Of a stretch of 64,000 nucleotides of DNA, positions 38,801 to 53,200 are shown piece after piece (positions within the stretch are counted from its first letter, which is position 1; each line of letters opens with the position of its first letter). The stretch spans positions 2,031,763 to 2,095,762 of the forward strand of contig PTFA01000081.1 of NCBI GenBank assembly GCA_003342895.1. Reading direction: 5' to 3'. Both the position numbers and the translations under genes were made by a program. The notes below the pieces were generated by a model. The model ran no database searches and was not told the DNA's origin. It saw only the letters and a list, made by a program, of their open reading frames with translations. The stretch is from Casuarius casuarius. Its lineage: Eukaryota; Chordata; Aves; Casuariiformes; Casuariidae.

Positions 38801-40320
38801 AAGAGGACATAAAGCAGGTGATAGAGTCTCCCTGCACCAAGCAACAAGAAATGGGGAGCACCTTTGGGGGTGAGGGACGGGCTGCTGTTCTCTTCTGCCT
38901 GTGCTGTGAGCTCTGCTGGGAAGTGGGGGACATGGAGGGGGGCCGAGGAGCGCTGGGGGAGACAGAGAGAGAAGTCACGCCTGCAAAATCATCCCTGCCA
39001 AAGCTGGCTTTTGACCCTAGCTTCTGAAAGGCAAATCTGGTTTTGGAAGGCACCAGCTTTCTCCCGTCCCCATCAGCAAGCATGGCTAAGAGGAGCTTTA
39101 CCTTGCTGCCAGCTACTTGGGCNAAGGAGTAAGGGAGCAGACGAGACCCTTTCCCCATCCTCCGTAAAGGAGAGCGCACAGCATCTCCACATTTCTCATC
39201 CTTCAAGAGGCCCTTCAAAGCTTCCTCCACAAAAAANCCCAAACTTTTAGATCTCATTTGCTTTCCTGGCAGCCCCGTAACAGGGACGGTTTGCTGGATC
39301 AGCCCTGCAACGAGCNATGTTGGAACAAGGAGCCGTGGCAGATGTCTTGCATGTTCCCCTAGAGCCCTGGTCGTTGGAACGAGGTTTCTGGACGTGCCCA
39401 GGGCACGGCCATCCCGCCGCAGAGCAGGCAGAGCCCGGAGCACAGCAGGAACTGGGGGATGGAGCAGAGGAGGAGCTGAGGAAGGGGGAAAAGACGGGAT
39501 AAAGGGAGGGAAAGAGCTTAGGGAGTTCCCCAGCCTGGCTGGCCACGGCCACACAAATCCTTGCTCCTCCGTGCAGCACAGAATAAGCACTGAGTTTGGC
39601 TTGCTGCTTTAAATGGCAGCAGCACTGTTCAGTGTTTTAATACTGCCTGAGTACGACTGAGCCTGCTCGTAGGAGCAACCGCGCTGCGGAGGGTAGAGCA
39701 CCGGCTGGAGGGCTCTCGCCTTAGCCATGCCTGCTGAAATACCTAACTGCTGCGCAGCTGCAGGTATTGCAGGGTCAACCCCCCCGTTCAGCTGGACAAA
39801 GTGGCCTTAGCCTCATTTTACAGGAAGGGAAACCGAGCTCCAGCTTGGTTTGACATGCCCAAGGATGCAAAAAAGGGAAGCCCACGGCAGGATTAGGCTG
39901 CAATTAATGATGCTCTAATTGCTGCGCTGGCAGGCTGCTGAACAACAGCTCTGGCCTCTCTCAGTCAGGCGAGAGGATGGAGAATGCTCGCTAATTATAT
40001 ATTAGTATATGCAAAGCGGTTATCTCCCCAAAAAGGGTGCCCCTATAGTGGGCAAACGTCTGGAGCTGTTTCCACCCGCGGGGGTCTCTTCCCCGCGGCA
40101 GAGCGTGCTGCTCCAAGCCACGAGGATGTATTTGTCGAGAGCGAAATTATCCTCATATACCCACCAGCGCAATGCTGCAAGCCGAAAGTGCTGCTCGGAG
40201 GCGTGCAGAGCTCGGCTCCCGCACGGCTGTCACGAACGTGCTGTTCTCTGTGCCCCGGTCCTGGGGTCTCGCTGCAAGAGCACGGATGGGAAAAGCCTCT
40301 GGAGCGACAGGGGCTGCCTG
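35830..40320. other. Intergenic, TCEANC2 to CDCP2
   Basis: About 4.5 kb with no supportable exon. Composition shifts from AT-rich on the left to GC- and CpG-richer from about 38.7 kb. Long open frames at 38.7-39.6 kb run through ambiguous bases, have no family resemblance, and appear on both strands, so they are compositional. Confidence 0.55.
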
Positions 40321-40325
40321 GCCAT

Positions 40326-40331
40326 TTTATT
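40326..40331 (-). terminator. Possible CDCP2 poly(A) signal
   Basis: The first canonical minus-strand AATAAA I noticed past the CDCP2 stop, 1.4 kb downstream. This would imply a GC-rich 3'UTR covering 40.3-41.76 kb. Use of a variant hexamer closer to the stop is equally possible. Confidence 0.3.
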
Positions 40332-41761
40332 TGTATTTTAAAAGAAAAGCTGAGAATCAGCAGAATCCAAATACGCCGCTCGGGCCGCATAAATCTCAGG
40401 GGAGCGGCGTGTGACCCTACTGCTTAAGGAAGCGCCGGGAAAGCATTTGTTTTTACAACCAGGTTAGCATGGAAACCTGGAAATTATAAACCGTTCCCGG
40501 AAGGAGAGCGCAGCGCAAGTCACGCCGCGAGACCTGCCTGCGCGACGCTGGCTTCCCGGGGCTGCGGGGGGCCCAGCTCCGACCCCGAGACCCAGGGCGG
40601 CCAGGCCTGCAGCCCCAAATCGCTCACAAAAGCATCTGCCCCACGGGCTGGTCTTGCCATTAAAAACCCTGCAGGTGGATTCGGCAGCAAGAGGGGCTTG
40701 CGATGGGGTACCGTGAAATATTTGGTACCCTCGTTGGGATGGATTCACATTTTGGGGTAGTGCTGCTGGGAAAAGGGCTCCTGGCTTAGCNGCTCTCTAC
40801 CCTCAGGCTCAATTTTTTTGTCCTTTGAATGACCATGCTTGGACATAAGTTATTTTAAGACCTCTCTCAGTGCATTTTTGCACACTGTGGCTCTTCTAAA
40901 TAAGCGGTTTCTTCCTAGCGACACGTGGGATGCTCCGAGAGCCCGGAGGCTGCTCTTCGGAGAGACCCGGGGATCGGAACAGAACCGCAGAGCGCTGCTT
41001 TTTCTGGAAAGCCCCAGCCCCAAGGAGCCTCCTCCTCCTCCTCCGCCCGAGGCAACGCATGCGACCACGGCAGACCCCGGCCGGCGGGCGCTGGGTGCCG
41101 CGGGACAGCCCGCCTGGGCGCGGCAGCAATGTTTGCTCCTGGTTTTGGAGGATGACACCGGTGCAGAGCTAATGCTGGTCACCGGGACCTGCTGGCCACC
41201 GGTTTCCTGTTTTCTGCAGTTCTGGGGTGGTTAAAGCATTTTGGTAAGTCCAGAGAGAGAGGTGGGTAGATCAGGTGCAAAAAACCCAAAGGAGTTGCTC
41301 AAAGGCGCGTGACAAGCACCGCTCATCGCACAGGCGCTAGGCGAGTATTGCACGTGGACACCCAAAACCACTGCCCGGAAACATCCCTGCAACCTCCACA
41401 GCTCCGCGTTGCCAAATGGAGCCATCGGCGCCTGCAGCTGCCTCTCGCACGGATCCGGGGCGCCTGTGCAAACACAGGCAGGAGCATGGAAAATATTTGC
41501 TGAAAATACTGCTATATTTGGTCGGAGCTTGTGCGTTCAAGGAGGCAGCTCGAGATAATTGACAGGATTATTTGCAGCCGTGGGCAAGCAACGTCGCTTC
41601 CCCGAAAGTAGCAGCACCAGAGGGAAAACAAACGGAGGCAGGTGCGGGAATAGTCGCGAGGCGCAGGAGTTGCCAAAGGGACAGATTGGGAGACGGCGGA
41701 AAACAAACCGGGGAGGGAAGCGCCTGCCCACCGCCGGCTTCCCCGCGCTGTGCCGGGAGCC

Positions 41762-44038
<2,277 letters not shown>

Positions 44039-46890
44039 CCTCCGGCGCGGCCGGCGCCCCCGACCCTGCCCGCGCCGCCTGTCCGGGAGAGGAGAAAAAT
44101 AAATAAATAAGGAGAGGAATAAATAAAAAGCAGGAGGACGGCAGAATTAATAGCGAGATGAATAATTCATCGCTTGTTTGAATTAAGAGCGGCAAGGTAA
44201 CTTGATCTATTCCTCCCTTCCTTCACTCAGTTTTAATGATCTGGATCAAATGTCCCAAGGATTTACACTATACCAGATACCTTGTCAATACACTATATTT
44301 AGAAGAGATATTAATGTTTCAGATATGGTGTATAACGGCAGTAAGTCTGGGCTGACAATATGCCCTTAAGGGGCTATGAAAATAATTTAGTTCGCCGGGC
44401 AAGACAGCGAGCCGGGATGGGAATTTCAGCGCGAGCAGGGAAAAGCGCCTCAGGAATTAACGTGATTTATACTGCGGCATGGGCTGCACAAAGCCAACTG
44501 TTGATAAAAGCCGGGGAAACGGGCGGTGCGTTTCAGGCTGCGTTTCTGCACAAAGCCGTGCCTCCGAGCGAAGCGGCGGCTCGGGAGGCTTCGCTCGGCG
44601 TCGAGCCCCCTCGGAGACTTGGGGGGCCGAGGGAAGGGCGCTGCGGGCCCGGAGGGGCACCGCGTCCGGCCCAGGGCTTGGAGAAGACAACGGTGCTGCT
44701 CGAAGAGCGAGGCGGAGGTGCGCTGGCAGCCTCTCCCGCGCGCCCCGGACGCCTCCTCCTCCGCCGTGTCCAAGCGGCTGCATTTTATTTTTGCTTAATG
44801 CAGGCAGCGTTTAGCTTGCAAAGCCCCCGGTGAGGCCTCCAGGAGGTCGGCTCCCGCTGCCGGGAAGGGAGCGAGCGCTGGATGCTTGCAGGGAGGTTGC
44901 AATCGGAGCCGGCTCTGCCAGCGCGGTCAGTGCTCAGCGCGAGCAAGAGGAGACGCAGCCGAGCGAGGGGCAGGCCACAGGCTCGCGGTCCCTCCCTGAG
45001 TCCCTCCCGGGCTGCAGCCCTTGCAAAACCTCAAGGGAGAGAGGGCAGCAGGGCAAAACCCTCCCTATGAAAAGATTAAAGATGAGTTGCAACTCACAGG
45101 CAAAAACATCGATTATTGCAGAACCTGTGAAGACCCTGGCGCATTGCGCTGCTCCTCCGCGAGAGCCCACACGCCTTTCTGGGACCTGAGAGACCTGGGC
45201 TAAAAAAGTCACCTTCAAAGCAAGGGGGAAAGAAGCGGCAAGTATCTCTAAATCTCAGCCAGTGAGACAAGTTGCATTTATTAATTAAGCAACGAGGATC
45301 GATGCCTGAGACATTTCCTGCGGATTAATGATGGGCTGGGAGGAGCCGACGGCCCGAGGTGCAGCAAAGGCCCATTAACGCCAACTGGTCATTAATCCCC
45401 AGGAAACGCTCCATGCCAAGGTCATTAAGTGTCTGCATGTATTTATGGGGAATAATAACAACAACAATAATATTTATGCAGAGCCTCTTCCCCGCCGCGG
45501 GGCTCCACCGCCGCGCGACCGGCCGCCACCGCCACCTCGTCCCTGCGGGCGCCCACCGGCCTCGGCCCCGCTCCTCCAGGGCACAGCCATAAATCACGAG
45601 CCCGAGAGGCGCTTGATTCGTTTAAGCAGAAAGGAGGCGATGAGGACTGCGAGGCTTCGGAGAAGATCAAAGGTTTAAACACGGTCCCCAGGAGAAACGG
45701 GAATTATTTAGGCAGGAAATAATGAGACGAAATTAAGAAGGCATTTAGGCTGCACATGAGGGAAAAAAGAGGAAAAAAAGAGGGAGCAAAGCTGCTGGGG
45801 ACGTGGGGCAGCTCCTGGGGATGCTCATGCCAGTCCCGCTTGCTTGGAGGTGCCGCGGCACTAGCGCATCCCGCCAGCACCGTCCAGCACGGCGGGAGAC
45901 GCAGGAGCACTGGAGCGGGCCCCGCGTCCGCTCGGAAAGCAGTTCTGCCTTTTCAAGAAGGCTTCGGGGATTTTTAGCGCCATCTCGGACAGGCGGATTT
46001 TTTTTTAAAGCAGGAGGTGTCCAAGCAAGGTTTTCAGAGTATGTAATTTCCCAGGAAAATACTTTCTCCGTGTTCCTAGCTAGGGCCAAAGCAGGGAGAG
46101 CTACCAAAGAAAGCAGCCCCTCATTTACCAGCCCCATGCTCTGCGAAACTCCTCCGTGACACAGCAGCTCATGGGGGCTGAAACACAGCTTGGATCAGAG
46201 CTGGGATTTAGCCTTGGATCTAATGTGGGCAACGTTCCTGGATTTTTCTGCGTTAAAAAGCCAGAACTGTGTTTTATGCTGGGAAAAGGGCTTTCTCGTA
46301 AGCCTTTGCTCTGATGAAGTTACCACAAAAGCTGCAGCCACAGTGGATTAATTCCAGTCGCCTGGAATCCAGTCACCCCAGGCTCACCTGCAAAGCCAGT
46401 GGAGAAATGCTCCTGCGCCAGAATAGCAGAGCTGATAAGGTGTAACTACTCGATACAGGTAAAAATGAGATGGGGATGATAACGCTTGAGGGGAGCATCA
46501 TCACTTGTCATCGCCCTGCAGACCCTGGGCACTTCTGACGCAGGACACAGCGGGGAATGAAGGGAAGGACGCGGAGGTGCGTGGACACTGTATTTCCAGG
46601 TGCCACTAGTAAACGCGCTGGCCTGGCAGGGTGAAAGAGCGGAGGGAGGGTATCTCGGCTCTGCCCGTGCCGCGCGGGGGGTCACCCTGGTAAAGCCCCG
46701 TGGGTAATGGCACAGCCGAAATGAACCCCACGGACGCCAGCGTGCCAGGCCAGTGCTTTGCTGGTCCCTCGGCCACAATGTCTTCTCCCCATGGATTAAA
46801 TCTCTCTAATGGACACCTAATAGGGCACAATACCACTGCACATTAACACGGAATTCAACTTAACTCACTGGTCTTCATATTAGAGCAAAG
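44039..46890. promoter_or_regulatory. CDCP2 upstream region, candidate regulatory DNA
   Basis: No coding exon is supportable between the CDCP2 start and the CYB5RL 3' end. GC-rich blocks (44.4-45.05 and 45.48-45.6 kb) alternate with AT-rich patches dense in TAAT/ATTA cores (44.10-44.25 and 45.26-45.48 kb, including ttaattaa, attaatgatg, gtcattaatc and gtcattaag). The CDCP2 promoter must lie at the left edge. The ATTA-rich patch could be a homeodomain-bound enhancer, which is inference only. Confidence 0.4.
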
Positions 46891-46893
46891 GTG

Positions 46894-46899
46894 TTTATT
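46894..46899 (-). terminator. CYB5RL poly(A) signal AATAAA
   Basis: A minus-strand AATAAACACC about 310 bases past the CYB5RL stop, followed by a T-containing stretch (tttgctctaatatg). It gives a reasonable 3'UTR length. Confidence 0.55.
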
Positions 46900-47204
46900 T
46901 GGGTGCTTCGTAGTACCCTTAAGAGATACCTCTCTTGAAATTGCACGTGAAGACTTCCATTAAAATTACCATGCTGTTCCCTGAGGCACGGGTGATTGTA
47001 GCAGCCAATCCGTAACAACATCCTATCTTTAAAACACTCACAAGTGTGGGAATGATGCTGGCGACAAATATTTGATCCAACGGCCTATGAAAGTACACGC
47101 ACAAGAAATTCCAGCTATTGAGATGCCTGATTTGAAGCAGTGTCTGCAGGGAAACAAGGATGTCCAAGGCTCAGCCTGAGGCTCCTTAAGTGAGGAATAT
47201 CCTG

Positions 47205-50200
47205 CTAAAAGACAAAACAGGAATTTTCTTCAAGTCCTGCTGATTTCAAGTATCTACTCATATCTTCACTGAATGCAGAGGAGCCACATATTAATACAAA
47301 TGGCTTTCTTCGACAGGAATTTATTATCGTCTTCATCAAGTCTTCATTTAGACGACCAGTGTACGTGTTTTCCTGGTAGCTCCAAGGAAGTTTTTCCAGT
47401 GAACTTTCCTGAAAAGGCAAAAGGTTGCAGGGTGCCACAGTAAAAAGGACAACTGATTGCTTACAGCCACAGCTCTAACTTCACCTCACAGTGCTTCAGA
47501 GGAGGCTTTTCACTCCCATGACTCGCTCTGGATAGACCTGGCCCATCCTGAGAGCTGTGTCCCTACTGCAAAGCCCAGATCAAACCCTTCTCTGCCAAGG
47601 GATCTGGCTGCTCACTCAGAGGGGACTGAACAAAACCAGAGTGTAACTATTGCTAAGAAACACTGCAAAACTTTCTCCTTTGAGAATCACTTCCCCCCAT
47701 GCCTCTTCCATCCCAAGTCCTAAGTCCCAAGTCTATTCCTCTCTCTTGCCTCTTCCATTCCCAAGTCTCTTTCAGTCCCATCTCCCTCAAATAAAACAAC
47801 CGGAAGAAACCAACCCTGCTCCAAGCACAGTTCTGATCCCGTGACAGGAGAAATGTTAGATCCCATGCTGTTAGATCCAGTGGGGACTCCCCTATTGCTG
47901 TTAATGAGAAGCAGAAAGCGGTGAGATGTGATTGAGACAGGCAGCAGAGTGAAATACTGAGACAGGCAGGCAGGTATGCAATCCTAAAAGGGAAGATCCA
48001 TGACTCGGTGTTGGACTACAACAAACCTGTTAAGAGAAGAAATGGGAAGGAAAGGGAGAGAAATACACGTGGGGCAGACAGTGCGGACGGGGTGAGATGG
48101 GCTTCTTGCCCTTCACTGGGTGGAAGTTCAGGACCTTCTCATGCTCTTGAGACAGCACTGTCCTGAAAAGGGTATCTATGCTATTTTGCCAGAGACAATT
48201 AATGATTGTGCTCTTACAGATCAGCTGTGAGCGTGCCCAGTTCACAAGTACTTTTCTCTATACCCATGCTCCTCAACTTGCCAAGGCCATATGTGGAACA
48301 TAATGTATGAGGCAGATCCACCACAAGAGATACAAAAAATGATTCATCTGAGAAACTAAAAATGCAATGGGATTCATTCCCTCAGCATAAATAATTCTTT
48401 CTATAACCTCCCTGCAATGAATACTCATTTCTGAGGGAAATAATTTTCAACTACCAAATCTGTGCAGAACACAGGCAACTTTGGGACCAAATGAAAAGGA
48501 AAAGACTGCTCAAAGTATAAGACCACTGAGAGGTATGCCCTCATCCCATGGATTTGGCATAGAAAACAATTTTACAGAGGGGCACACAACTTTAAGAAGT
48601 TCGAAAATGGGTCAGCTGGGAAAAATCAGTGCTGGGAAGTTGGTGCTAACATACATAGAAGCAGAGAGCTGTAGCCATGAGCAACGAATGAAAGATGAGG
48701 ACAGATTAAGGCACTGGCATTAAGAAAGGAGAAGTAGTTTGTTTGCCGTGAGTCTCTCGGAGTCAAGTTTTCTTTGTGTAAATGTTTAGGTGCAGCAACA
48801 GTCACCTGAAGTTGGGGGGGATAACGATCAGTGGTGAACATCAATCAGTGGGTCCTTCCCAAGAGGACAGCGACCAAGGCAGGTAAAGAGGGACAAGCAA
48901 TGATGGTCACTTCCCTGAAATTCTCCAGATTGGTGGCAGTGTGAGAATATGCAGATTTAAGAAGTGGAACAACTGGACCACAAAATAGCTTTGTTGACTG
49001 GGAAAGAATTAAGATCATGCTGACATAAAAGCAGAGGTGACAGGGGTTCATTCAGCACACAGAAGCTCCGCATAGATATATTTCCTATCTGTTTATTTAC
49101 CTGGCTCAGGACGTAAAATATTCTGATGTTCCAGTATCGAGCCAGCTCTTGGAGAAGAGGTTTCAGATAAATGTTTCCAAATGAACGGAAGCAGCCAACG
49201 AGAGTTACAAAGGTTTCATCCTCTTCATCTTCCGTTATGGACTGGAGGATGGGAAGCATTGGTGCGAGGCCAGTACCAGAAGCCAGCATGAGCAGTTCTC
49301 CGTACTAAAAACGAAGCAGAGAATTTTGAATGAACCATCGTGTTTGTAAACACATGCCCCCGTTCTCAGTTCCTCCCTGCTGCCACACTGATATAGGGTC
49401 CCTCGTGAGCGAACACATCAGATATCCGAAGGACATGAACCAGTACATTCAGATCTCAAAATGTATTTTTCTGCAAAACCCATCCATGGTTAAAGATAGC
49501 ACTTTCAGGATTTATATAGCAAATCTAATGAAAAAGGATTTTATCCATATATAAACATTTTTCCAAATTTTGGCCTGATTTCAACTCGTCTATGTTTCAG
49601 TTCCAATGCAGCAGGACCCTTTGCTGACCCACTTCCAATGTTTTCCCATTGGAAACGATCCTGGATTAATCTTGGAAGCTGTAAAGTACAAACGTGAATG
49701 TTTCCTGAGGGAATGGTTTCTTTCCCATCCTAATCCGTTCATCTTCCTGGTGCATTACCTGACTTTTGTCAAAGAACTACCAGCAATACCCAGCACTTCA
49801 TACCTGCAGTGAGGATGCTCACTCTGCTCATTTACCTGCACCAGCAGAAGCATGGGATGGGGACGTTCGGGCAGGAGAGTGCTCAGGAAGAGAGAAAGTC
49901 CCCAGCACTTTCTCCAGCTCAGCCAATGTACCAGGGCCAGAACAAGGAATTAAACCCCTATTTCTGGGGCCTCACTGCCTGAACCATTTTTTGCCTATTC
50001 ATCATTGCCAGGGATTTGGTAGCTCCAACCCTATGCAGTCAGATACAAGCTGTTGCGGTGCTGGAGGCCAAAGGACTTCCAGAAGTAGGATGCAACCACA
50101 TGCAACAGAAGACCTATTGGCATGAATCACGTCCAAATGGATTTGCTACATACTCGGCCTAGTCCAACTCCTACTACCTTCACTGAAAGCTAGAGCACAT

Positions 50201-53200
50201 CTTTTACGGACATATCCATCCGAACTTGAAGTGATTTCCTTTATTTTAAAGACTGCTCAGGTGACTTGCAAGCTGCATGCACAAGGATCACCCAGCCAGA
50301 CCCTGAATGCAGCTACTCCTGGCACGGCAGTTATGTTCTGTCCCAAAGGGTATCTCAAAGCTTAAAAAACAGAAGTGAACGATAGCCAAAAACAGCAGGG
50401 AGAGTATTTCAGGAATGAGAACAAAATTGCTTTGCATGGAGTTTGGCCACTATTACAGCCCTATTTTTAATTTAAAAAAGGGAAAAGAAAAAAGAAAAAG
50501 GAAAAAAAAAGGCATTGGGATCTTAAATGACGGGTGTTTCAATTCTGCTTCCCATTTGAAAGGTCAGAATTAAGTAAACAAATTAGTGCGTGTGAGAAAC
50601 CTTCCCCTGAAACTGGATCTGCCTTTCTTTGCAGCAAGCCTCATATCAGTAGGTGGGACCAACATTTGCAGAGCGGCTGGGTGGCGTGACACCTCACTGG
50701 AGCTGCTACAGCTCAGGGAATACCCAGGAGAGAAAAGGATCAACACCTCTTCTCCGCTCGTGCTCAGTCACAAAATAGCAACATGATCCAAACAAGGCAA
50801 AACCCAATCTGCACTCATTCGTGGTGCAAAATAAGCTCCCATAGTTTAACATAGCAAGAACTTCTAATGCGAGTGATGCCCAGAGAGCCTTGCTAATATT
50901 TTCCAGCCTCTCCTGCTCACCTCCCTCTCCTCTTATTTCTTAAATATTTTGCAGTCCTACAAGGTGTACTTTCTCCAACTGACTGCTGTATTACTCTACA
51001 GTAACCTGGGAAGTTCCTAAAATAATCATGAAAGCAGTAATCAAGTTGATGTCTTCCCTTTGGAATAAGTTAGCTGCCACAAGCTGGAACAGCCTATGTT
51101 TCTTAGGGAACTAACCTTATTAGGTCGATATGGGAACCCTCCAAACGGCCCACGCCAAAAGACCATGTCTCCTTTTTTCCAGGTTTTTATGTATTGTGAC
51201 ATTAGCCCAGCTTCATAGCACTAATAAAAAACATTGCACAAAAGAAAAGAATAATTATACTCTGCTGGAAAGTTTCCCAGCTTAAAGTCAATTATAAAGT
51301 TATCTACATTTAAACAAGAAGGGGGCAAAAAACATTTCATGCATTTAAAAAGAAAGAAAGATCATTCTATTTGAAAAATAATTCAAAGTTATACCCCAAA
51401 CAAAGACATTTAAATTAAATCATATTGGATCCATTCCAGCTTGACTATAATGTAAACATAATCCACTCTCATGCAGCCTGAATTTTCCAAAACTGGAAAA
51501 AGCACAGCAGAGCTCTTGCTTACAAAGCACACAGAGAAGAGTGTCTTGAATGCAAAGCACAGTCCAAGCCTTCAAGTGTTCTCCAAATCTCAGAGTATGG
51601 GGTCTGCAAATGCCTTCTGGGTACTGATAGTTGTATAAACACTGCATAGTTTTTCCTTTCTTTCAGTCTCTCAGATGCTGTGTTGATACAATTAGTGACC
51701 CAAAGTCAGGCTTCTCATTTATAATACTCTGGTTTTGGAACAGAGCATCTGGATGTTGAGGTATTCCTCCAAATTTTCAGAAAAAAAAAAAGAAAAAAAG
51801 CTATTCTGGGCCTCACAGAAGAAAGACATTAGCAAAAAACTGCCTTACTTTCTGCCAGGCACAAAAAACATTATCCAGGCTTTTGCCTGCAGGAATGCTA
51901 ACCTCACTCATGACTGATGAAAGAGGGTCAGTGCTTGCCAGAAACAGAGGAGCGAGGAGAGGCCCGAAAATGAAGGGACCATCCCAGCGGCCGTGTTGCT
52001 ATATATAATTGTTAGGACCGCTTATGGTTAGTGAGAACAAATGCGCATGAAAGAAGAGCCGCAGTCTGCGGGATGAGGCGAGAGAACAGCGTCCGGTCCG
52101 ACCCTCACGAGCCGACGAGCAAAACAGCCGCGCTTGCAGAAGCGATGCCACCAATAAACCCGAGAAAGAGCAACCCGACTGGAGATGAGAAGATGGCATA
52201 TGATGCAAGCCTTCGAAGACTCCTGACTGCATAATCTGAAAGAAGAGGGTATTTTCTGCACACATGTTGCAGGGAAGCCCAGCTCCCGACCCCAGTGCCT
52301 TGGCTGGCCACCAAACAGCACTGTGGGCAAATGAAACTGGTAAACTGCAGAGAGGCAAGGAGAAAGTGCGAGCGAGAGTATGTTTTAGTGCCTGCAAGCA
52401 GTGCCGTAGGTGCTCCTCACCTCCTAACCAGCTCACTTAAACAAGATGCTCTGAGTTACTGTCAGCAACATTTTGCATTCAGAGGGCTTTGGGCAGGTAC
52501 TCAGTCCCATGCAAAGAGTGTGCAGGACATCAGAGCAGCAGTATTTTATACCTACCTTCTTCGAATACATATGGAAACCCAAGGCAAGAACAGAAAAGTC
52601 AGCCCCACTTATTGCCTATTCCCAATGGACCAGGGTAATGGAAATTAAAACAATCTTTCTTTCCCCCAAAATTATTTCCAAAAATTGAAGTGAGAAGCGA
52701 TGGAGTGGGTTTAAAATGATTTTTTTTCTAAATGAAAAGAAAAAATAATTATCCCCTGGGGGAAAACTTCTACACTCAGTTTTACATGGAGAAAAACCCT
52801 AACATTATAAAATCACTCAAAAAGAGGGTTATGCTCTGCAAATGGCAACTCCCTCACTCTTAACTGTAGTATCACAAATGCAATGCTATAATAACAGGAG
52901 ACAGAAGGGTTTGAACAGTGCTTGGATTGCATAGTAATAATAATAATATAGTACTTTCCAAAATTGCCTGAATAGTATGAAATACACCACAACCTACAGA
53001 GTGAGTTATAAAAATGGCTGCTTTACACGGGGTGTTACCAACCTCTTTTGTCACTACCAGAGAATAACTACAGCTCTCTTTGGGATGAAAGGTTCCATAT
53101 AAAGGAAAGGTATCATTACAATCATTACTATTATTATTGAAATGCAAAACCTGTGAGTAATAAGCAAGTATACATGAAATTTCACAGTCATCCTGCAAAC

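Noticed and set aside
38709..39590. 293-codon minus-strand open frame between TCEANC2 and CDCP2
   Set aside because: It runs through ambiguous bases, is Ser/Pro/Leu-rich, overlaps equally open frames on the other strand and resembles no known family.
52105..52314. Small membrane-protein-like frame (hydrophobic GLLFLGFIGGIASASAAVLL) on the minus strand
   Set aside because: It lies in the CpG-rich LTR-like segment with no initiation context or splice support. The hydrophobicity is probably coincidental.
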